Below, piece by piece: positions 6,442 through 10,398 of a DNA stretch of 10,398 nt (position 1 is the stretch's first letter; each line of letters opens with the position of its first letter). Position numbers and translations under genes: made by a program. This stretch comes from an uncultured Lautropia sp. (GTDB lineage: Bacteria > Pseudomonadota > Gammaproteobacteria > Burkholderiales > Burkholderiaceae_E). Location: contig CALIXC010000089.1 of assembly GCA_938046755.1 (NCBI GenBank), forward strand, positions 1 to 10,398, in the 5' to 3' direction. A model generated the notes under the pieces. That model saw only the letters and a program-made list of their open reading frames with translations, ran no database searches and was not told the DNA's origin.

Positions 6442-7836
6442 TCAGAAGCCTTCTTCCGGCGGATGCTGAATGAGGCCGCCCACCAGCGAAGCCATGCTCT
6501 CCTGAACCCGAATCTGTGCCACCGCCTGTTGCCGCAGCGATTTCAGCCAGGCCCGCACGCCCTGCTCGGTCGCCAGCCGGGCCTTCAGTGCATCCAGATG
6601 CTGAAGCTGCTGCTTCACCCCGGCACGCACCTCCCGCAGGATCCGGGCAAGATCGCGGGGACGGATTGCCTTCTGGAAGCGATTGAGCGGATAACGCACC
6701 CGCAGCCACATCTCGCGCTGCTGCAGCTCATGCGCCAGGTCTTCACTCTGCTGCTTCAGCACACGGATGTAGCTCTGCAGCTGTTCTTCACTCAGGCTTG
6801 CCATGTCGCCCATGTCCGCCTTTGCCACTTCCAGTTGCAGCTCCAGCAGGTCCACCAGCCGATTGGCGTGGTAGGCCAGCGTGACCCGCTGCATCAGCGC
6901 TGTCTTGCGTGCCCGCTCGGCCGGATCCGTCTCCCGGTCCGGATGCAGCACACTGGCCAGATGCCGGAAGACCACCTGCACCGCATGGCTGGCCTGCTGT
7001 TGCGCCATTTCCTCAGCCTGGCGCCGCTTCTCGGCAGCGGCCGCGCGGCGGCGTGCGTTTCTCCGTGCAGCCTTTTCGGCCGGATCTGACGGATTCCTTA
7101 CATCAGGAACATGGGATGTTGTGGACACGAAGCCGGCGGCTCCCTGCCTGGGTGTCGGCGTGAGATCCGACTCGACGCCAGCCGATGCCGGCTGCAACGA
7201 GCCATCACCGGAAGACTCGACATCAAAGGATGGCCAGACGGTCTCATCCGGCCAGCCATGCGGCTCGGACGGATGGGTGACATCCTGATCGCCGGCTTCC
7301 CAGTCCTGCTCTTCCAGCTTGCGCAGCACCTGTTCCAGCAACGCACCCGGATCATTCAGGTCGATATCCTCGTCTCCCAGATCCAGCCCTACCTCATCCA
7401 GCACCTGTGCCTTGAAATCGGCCTCTTCCTCGGCGTGGATGGCCTGCAACGACACCCCGCTGTAGTGGTCGAACAGGGCTTCCAGCCGCTGACACTCGTC
7501 CTCATCCAGTACCCCTTCGGCCAATACCGTCTCCACCATGTCGCACAGCTCGGATTCAAGCGTGGCCAGGTCCAGCTCGGGCAGAACCTGTCGCCCAGCC
7601 AGCTCGTCCAGCAGATCGATGACCTCCACCACGCTGGCAGCCTGCCGTTCCCGGAAGGGCGCAACATGCCGGGCCCAACCCCGCGCAAAGGCCGCCTCCT
7701 TCGTCTCCCACGCCTGCAGCTCGGCACGCTGCCGGTCGATCTTCTTCAACAGGCTGTTGAAGCGCTTATGCGCCCGGGAAAGAACCTGGCCAGAGGTCAG
7801 ATTGACGGAAATGAGCCTGTGGAGTGAAGAGGACAT
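6442..7836 (-). CDS. J-domain protein, downstream copy of a tandem pair
   Basis: The product is about 464 residues from the ATG at 7836. Order: N-terminal helical region with SRAHKRFNSLLKKIDRQRAE and LQAWETKEAAFARGWAR (about 20-57), an acidic helical part with VLDEVGLDLGDEDIDLNDPG, a disordered linker (about 180-260), a basic coiled coil (EKAARRNARRRAAAAEKRRQ), a J-like module with helix VQVVFRHLASVLHPD (HPD 298-300) and helix ARKTALMQRVTLAYHANRL, then a long helical tail. A normal J-domain helix I is not evident; the coiled coil stands in its place. HPD implies that it stimulates a DnaK/Hsp70, but the family is uncharacterised. The start is chosen by alignment with its paralogue (MSSSLHRLISVN against MPSSSPRLVSIN). 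An in-frame ATG at 7872 overlaps the upstream stop as ATGA and is the alternative, suggesting translational coupling. No Shine-Dalgarno is visible. Confidence 0.85.
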   Translation of the reverse strand: MSSSLHRLISVNLTSGQVLSRAHKRFNSLLKKIDRQRAELQAWETKEAAFARGWARHVAPFRERQAASVVEVIDLLDELAGRQVLPELDLATLESELCDMVETVLAEGVLDEDECQRLEALFDHYSGVSLQAIHAEEEADFKAQVLDEVGLDLGDEDIDLNDPGALLEQVLRKLEEQDWEAGDQDVTHPSEPHGWPDETVWPSFDVESSGDGSLQPASAGVESDLTPTPRQGAAGFVSTTSHVPDVRNPSDPAEKAARRNARRRAAAAEKRRQAEEMAQQQASHAVQVVFRHLASVLHPDRETDPAERARKTALMQRVTLAYHANRLVDLLELQLEVAKADMGDMASLSEEQLQSYIRVLKQQSEDLAHELQQREMWLRVRYPLNRFQKAIRPRDLARILREVRAGVKQQLQHLDALKARLATEQGVRAWLKSLRQQAVAQIRVQESMASLVGGLIQHPPEEGF

Positions 7837-7868
7837 GGCAAGGGGTCCGATGACGGATCCGGAAAGGA

Positions 7869-9107
7869 TCATGGCCAATCCGAATGGCCTCTGCTCATGA
7901 GCTCGGCCATCATTGCGGCCATTTCCTCTTCCTCATCCTGCCGTCGCAGCGACTTCAGCCATATTCGCAGTCCCCGGGCCGTGGAAATCCTGTCCTTCAG
8001 TTCGTCCAGATCGCGCAGACCGGCCAGAATCTCGGCCCGGAAATCCTTGAGGATACGGAGCAGATCCTTAGGCCTGATGCGCTTCTGCACCCGATTGATC
8101 GGGTAGCGTGTCCGCAGCCGCATTTCGCACTGCACAAGCTCGTGCTCCAGATCCTCGCTCTGCTGCTTCAGAACCCGGTTGTAGGCTTCCAGCTGGCTTT
8201 CGGCCAGACCAGCGATGTTGTGCACATCCACCTGTTCGATTTCCAGCTGCAACTCTAGAAGATCCAGCAACCGATTGGCCTGGTAGGCCGTCGTGGCCCG
8301 CTGCATCAGCTCGGTCTTGCGTGCACGCTCGGCCGGATCCGTTTCCCGGTCGGGATGCAGCTGGCTGGCCAGCCGACGAAAGATCGACTGAACCGACCGG
8401 CTGGCCTGCCTCTGTGCAGCCTCCTCGGCCAGACGCTTTTTCTCGGCGGCGGTGGTCCGGCGACTGTCGGCGCGCGGAGCGGCCCTGCCGGCAGCGCCCC
8501 GGGATCCCTGCCCGGCCCGACGTGCCTCGGGCGTACCGAATCCGCTGCCCGCTTCCTGCCCATCGGCTGCCCAACCCTGTTCCTCCAGCTTTCTCAGCAC
8601 CTGCTCCAGCGCCGCACCCGGGTCACGCATGTCGATATCCAGATCGCCCAGATCCAGCCCGAATTCATCCAGCACCTGCGCCTTGAAATCTTCCTGCTCC
8701 TCGGCACGGATCTCTTCCAGGGACAAGGGACTGTACTTGTCGAACAGCGCTTGCAGACGCCGGTACTCCACCTCGTCCAGCACGTCTTCCGACAGGACCG
8801 ACTCCATCATTCCGCACAGCTCTGGCTCCAGCGTGTCACGGTCCGTTCTGGACAGCTTCAAGCGGCCAGCAGCCTCGTCCAGCAGGTCGATGATCTCGAC
8901 CACCTTGCCGAAATGCAGCGGCTTGAGTGGTGCCACATCGCGCGCCCATTGCTCGGCAAACACAGGCTCCTTTTCTTCCCACGCCTGAAGCTCGGCGCGC
9001 TGCCGCCCGATCTTCTTCAGCAGACTGTTGAAGCGCTTCTGTGCGCGGGAAAGCGCCTGTCCGGAAGTCGAATTTATGGAAACGAGCCTGGGCGATGAAG
9101 AAGGCAT
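7869..9107 (-). CDS. J-domain protein, upstream copy of a tandem pair
   Basis: This 412-residue protein is a paralogue of the next gene downstream, similar over its whole length except for a linker about 45 residues shorter. It has the same N-terminal helical block (RAQKRFNSLLKKIGRQRAEL, LQAWEEKE), the acidic stretch QVLDEFGLDLGDLDIDMRDP, a basic linker rich in A, R and G (about 190-220), and a J-like module with helix SVQSIFRRLASQL, HPD at 251-253 and ETDPAERARK, followed by a helical C-terminal half containing RVLKQQSEDLEHEL and RIRPKDLLRIL. It is probably a soluble cytoplasmic Hsp70 co-chaperone, inferred from HPD alone. The ATG at 9107 has a pyrimidine-rich leader and no Shine-Dalgarno, like the paralogue. 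The stop is 32 bp before the paralogue's preferred start, so the two are surely one operon. I know similar 'J domain-containing' proteins in proteobacteria, none with a defined function. Confidence 0.87.
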   Translation of the reverse strand: MPSSSPRLVSINSTSGQALSRAQKRFNSLLKKIGRQRAELQAWEEKEPVFAEQWARDVAPLKPLHFGKVVEIIDLLDEAAGRLKLSRTDRDTLEPELCGMMESVLSEDVLDEVEYRRLQALFDKYSPLSLEEIRAEEQEDFKAQVLDEFGLDLGDLDIDMRDPGAALEQVLRKLEEQGWAADGQEAGSGFGTPEARRAGQGSRGAAGRAAPRADSRRTTAAEKKRLAEEAAQRQASRSVQSIFRRLASQLHPDRETDPAERARKTELMQRATTAYQANRLLDLLELQLEIEQVDVHNIAGLAESQLEAYNRVLKQQSEDLEHELVQCEMRLRTRYPINRVQKRIRPKDLLRILKDFRAEILAGLRDLDELKDRISTARGLRIWLKSLRRQDEEEEMAAMMAELMSRGHSDWP

Positions 9108-9192
9108 GACAAGGAAGCCGGGAAGATCCTGATGCGGCTATTTCACCACACCCTTTCCTGCCACCTAGACGATTGCCCGACGTGGATGGGGG

Positions 9193-9291
9193 TCAAGTGC
9201 GGTAGGCGTTAGCGTAGCGCCCCAGCATCTGGTGTGCCCAGTCGATGACATCGGTCATGGCCGGCTTGTCTGGCGCAAGGATTTCGATCAT
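9193..9291 (-). CDS. Possible 32-residue small protein directly after the AlbA_2/HATPase gene
   Basis: A short frame starts with ATG on the base after the upstream TGA (TGAATG) and encodes MIEILAPDKPAMTDVIDWAH followed by QMLGRYANAYRT. GGTGA lies about 9 bases upstream, inside the preceding gene's last codons. The composition looks protein-like (amphipathic DWAHQMLGRYANAYR), and the position suggests translational coupling. I do not recognise it. It could also be the degraded start of a longer gene, since the sequence beyond its stop shows no continuation. The remaining 85 bp to the J-domain start (9108-9192) holds nothing I can identify. Confidence 0.35.
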   Translation of the reverse strand: MIEILAPDKPAMTDVIDWAHQMLGRYANAYRT

Positions 9292-10398
9292 TCATGATTT
9301 CACCGGCAGCGTGACCCGCAGGAAATCGTCCGTCAGCTCGAAGCGGGCATCCTTGCCGCTCCACTCGCGCGTCAGCGGCACGATCTTGCGGCGCACACCC
9401 ATGCCGCGCATGTCAACATAGCCATAGTCCCGCATGACCTCGGTGATGATGGGATTGCGTGGCGAACGCTGGCCGGCCAGCATCTTTTCCAGCGTCATGG
9501 AATTCTGCAGCGTGCCGGGACTCGTGACGGTCAGACGGTCCGTGTAGTTGACCACCTCCACATCCATCGACCGGGTCCAGTCACGGTGGATGAGCGCATT
9601 GAGCACCGCCTCGCGCACCGCGTCCAGCGCATAACCATAGGTGCGCTCGCGCCGGAACTCGTGGTCGGGGGCCTCGGCCTCGCGCGAGATGAAGGGACGC
9701 ATGCGATCCAGCAGGCGCTCGATCAGCCCGTGCTCCACCATGGGGCGCGAGCTGCCTGCCCTGCCCTCACGCAACGCCACCAGTGGGCCGTTAATAACCG
9801 TGTCGTCCTGCGCCTGGTAGGACATGTCGTCTCCCAGAAAGGACATCCAGCGCACGCCTGCCTGACGCAGGTAGCGCCGGGGCGCCCGCCCAAACAGCAC
9901 CAGACCGGCAATGGTGCAGACCGGCTCGGCATCCTCGCGCGGCGTCATCAGCCCCAGGCCCATCAACCGTTCATGCCAGGCAGCGTTGCTGGTGGGTGCC
10001 TCGTCATCCCCCACCAGGTTCACCAGATAGTCGGTCAGCCGAACGAGGTCCAGACTGGCAAGCTTGCTGCCGGAAACGGGAAGCAGCTCGGCATGCAGCA
10101 GGCCGCCACTCTCGAAGAGGCGCGCCTGCTGTTCGCGGGTAGCAAGTCGTGAGGTGCTGCCCACCCGCACATAGATCTCTTCCCGACCGTTGTGGCGCAG
10201 CACATAGGGCTTGGCCGTACCCTGCGTGATGGAGACTACGGCCACGCGCCTGTCTCCCTCCATCCGCACCTCTTCATAGAAAGGCAGGATCTGCGGATGC
10301 ACGTAGCGGCCAAACACCGTATCCATCACCCAGGTTTCCAGATCCGGCCGCTGGATACCGCTGATCTGGCCATCATCTTCCACGCCCAGCAACAGGTA
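9292..10398 (-). CDS. AlbA_2 (Schlafen-type) / HATPase_c_4 protein, RecG-like, 5' end beyond window
   Basis: The frame is open to the window edge; 368 C-terminal residues are visible. It enters within the AlbA_2 DNA-binding domain (YLLLGVEDDGQISGI, then KPYVLRHNGREEIYVRVGSTSR), so roughly 50-60 N-terminal residues are missing. A helical middle part follows (CTIAGLVLFGRAPRRYL), then a C-terminal GHKL-like HATPase_c_4 domain with EAVLNALIHRDW (N-box type), YTDRLTVTSPG and DMRGMGVRRKI (glycine motif). Such proteins are widely annotated as 'putative DNA binding domain' or 'ATP-dependent DNA helicase RecG-related' but lack helicase motifs. They often act as regulators and turn up in defence and mobile regions. 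The stop TGA at 9294-9292 is followed at once by the ATG of a possible small ORF, and two J-domain genes lie downstream. The specific role is unknown. Confidence 0.88.
   Translation of the reverse strand, partial: YLLLGVEDDGQISGIQRPDLETWVMDTVFGRYVHPQILPFYEEVRMEGDRRVAVVSITQGTAKPYVLRHNGREEIYVRVGSTSRLATREQQARLFESGGLLHAELLPVSGSKLASLDLVRLTDYLVNLVGDDEAPTSNAAWHERLMGLGLMTPREDAEPVCTIAGLVLFGRAPRRYLRQAGVRWMSFLGDDMSYQAQDDTVINGPLVALREGRAGSSRPMVEHGLIERLLDRMRPFISREAEAPDHEFRRERTYGYALDAVREAVLNALIHRDWTRSMDVEVVNYTDRLTVTSPGTLQNSMTLEKMLAGQRSPRNPIITEVMRDYGYVDMRGMGVRRKIVPLTREWSGKDARFELTDDFLRVTLPVKS

Noticed and set aside
9160..9200. TTGACC on the minus strand as a -35 for the first J-domain gene
   Set aside because: No acceptable -10 occurs at 15-19 bp spacing.

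Overview
The window is GC-rich and tightly packed, with strong third-position G/C bias. It most resembles a betaproteobacterium, probably of the Burkholderiales; this is an inference from composition and gene families, and no rRNA or other phylogenetic marker is present. Every convincing gene lies on the minus strand, so transcription runs right to left. The long plus-strand reading frames (up to about 690 codons) are high-GC antisense shadows.

In transcription order, the right third (10398 to 6442) holds the 3' part of an AlbA_2 (Schlafen-type) / HATPase_c_4 protein that enters at the window edge, a possible 32-codon small ORF that begins on the next base after its stop codon, and two tandem paralogous J-domain proteins (412 and about 464 aa) with the HPD motif set between coiled-coil regions. 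These may form one transcription unit; I see no convincing promoter or terminator inside it.

The middle (6375 to 4406) starts with a good sigma70-like promoter overlapped by a 13-bp palindrome. It drives an MHS-family major facilitator transporter, followed 11 bp later by a membrane-anchored DUF2726 (PD-(D/E)XK-like) protein.

Next (4334 to 2289) come an AraC-family regulator broken by one extra G in a G4 run at the start of its DNA-binding domain, and an exported metallo-beta-lactamase-fold hydrolase of the methyl-parathion-hydrolase type. Between them is a pair of identical 8-bp direct repeats exactly 21 bp apart, next to a weak promoter. This is the layout expected of an AraC-type activator site, so the pair looks like a regulator and its target.

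The left end (2055 to 1) carries a DUF945/YdgA-like envelope protein with its own probable promoter, and the N-terminal part of a YdjI-like SPFH (stomatin/prohibitin) protein that runs off the window.

I see no rRNA, tRNA, insertion sequence or CRISPR array. The observations most worth following are the regulator frameshift with its 21-bp repeat site, and the tandem J-domain cluster beside the AlbA_2/HATPase gene. The latter is an uncharacterised chaperone-like arrangement, but I cannot show that it is a new system.
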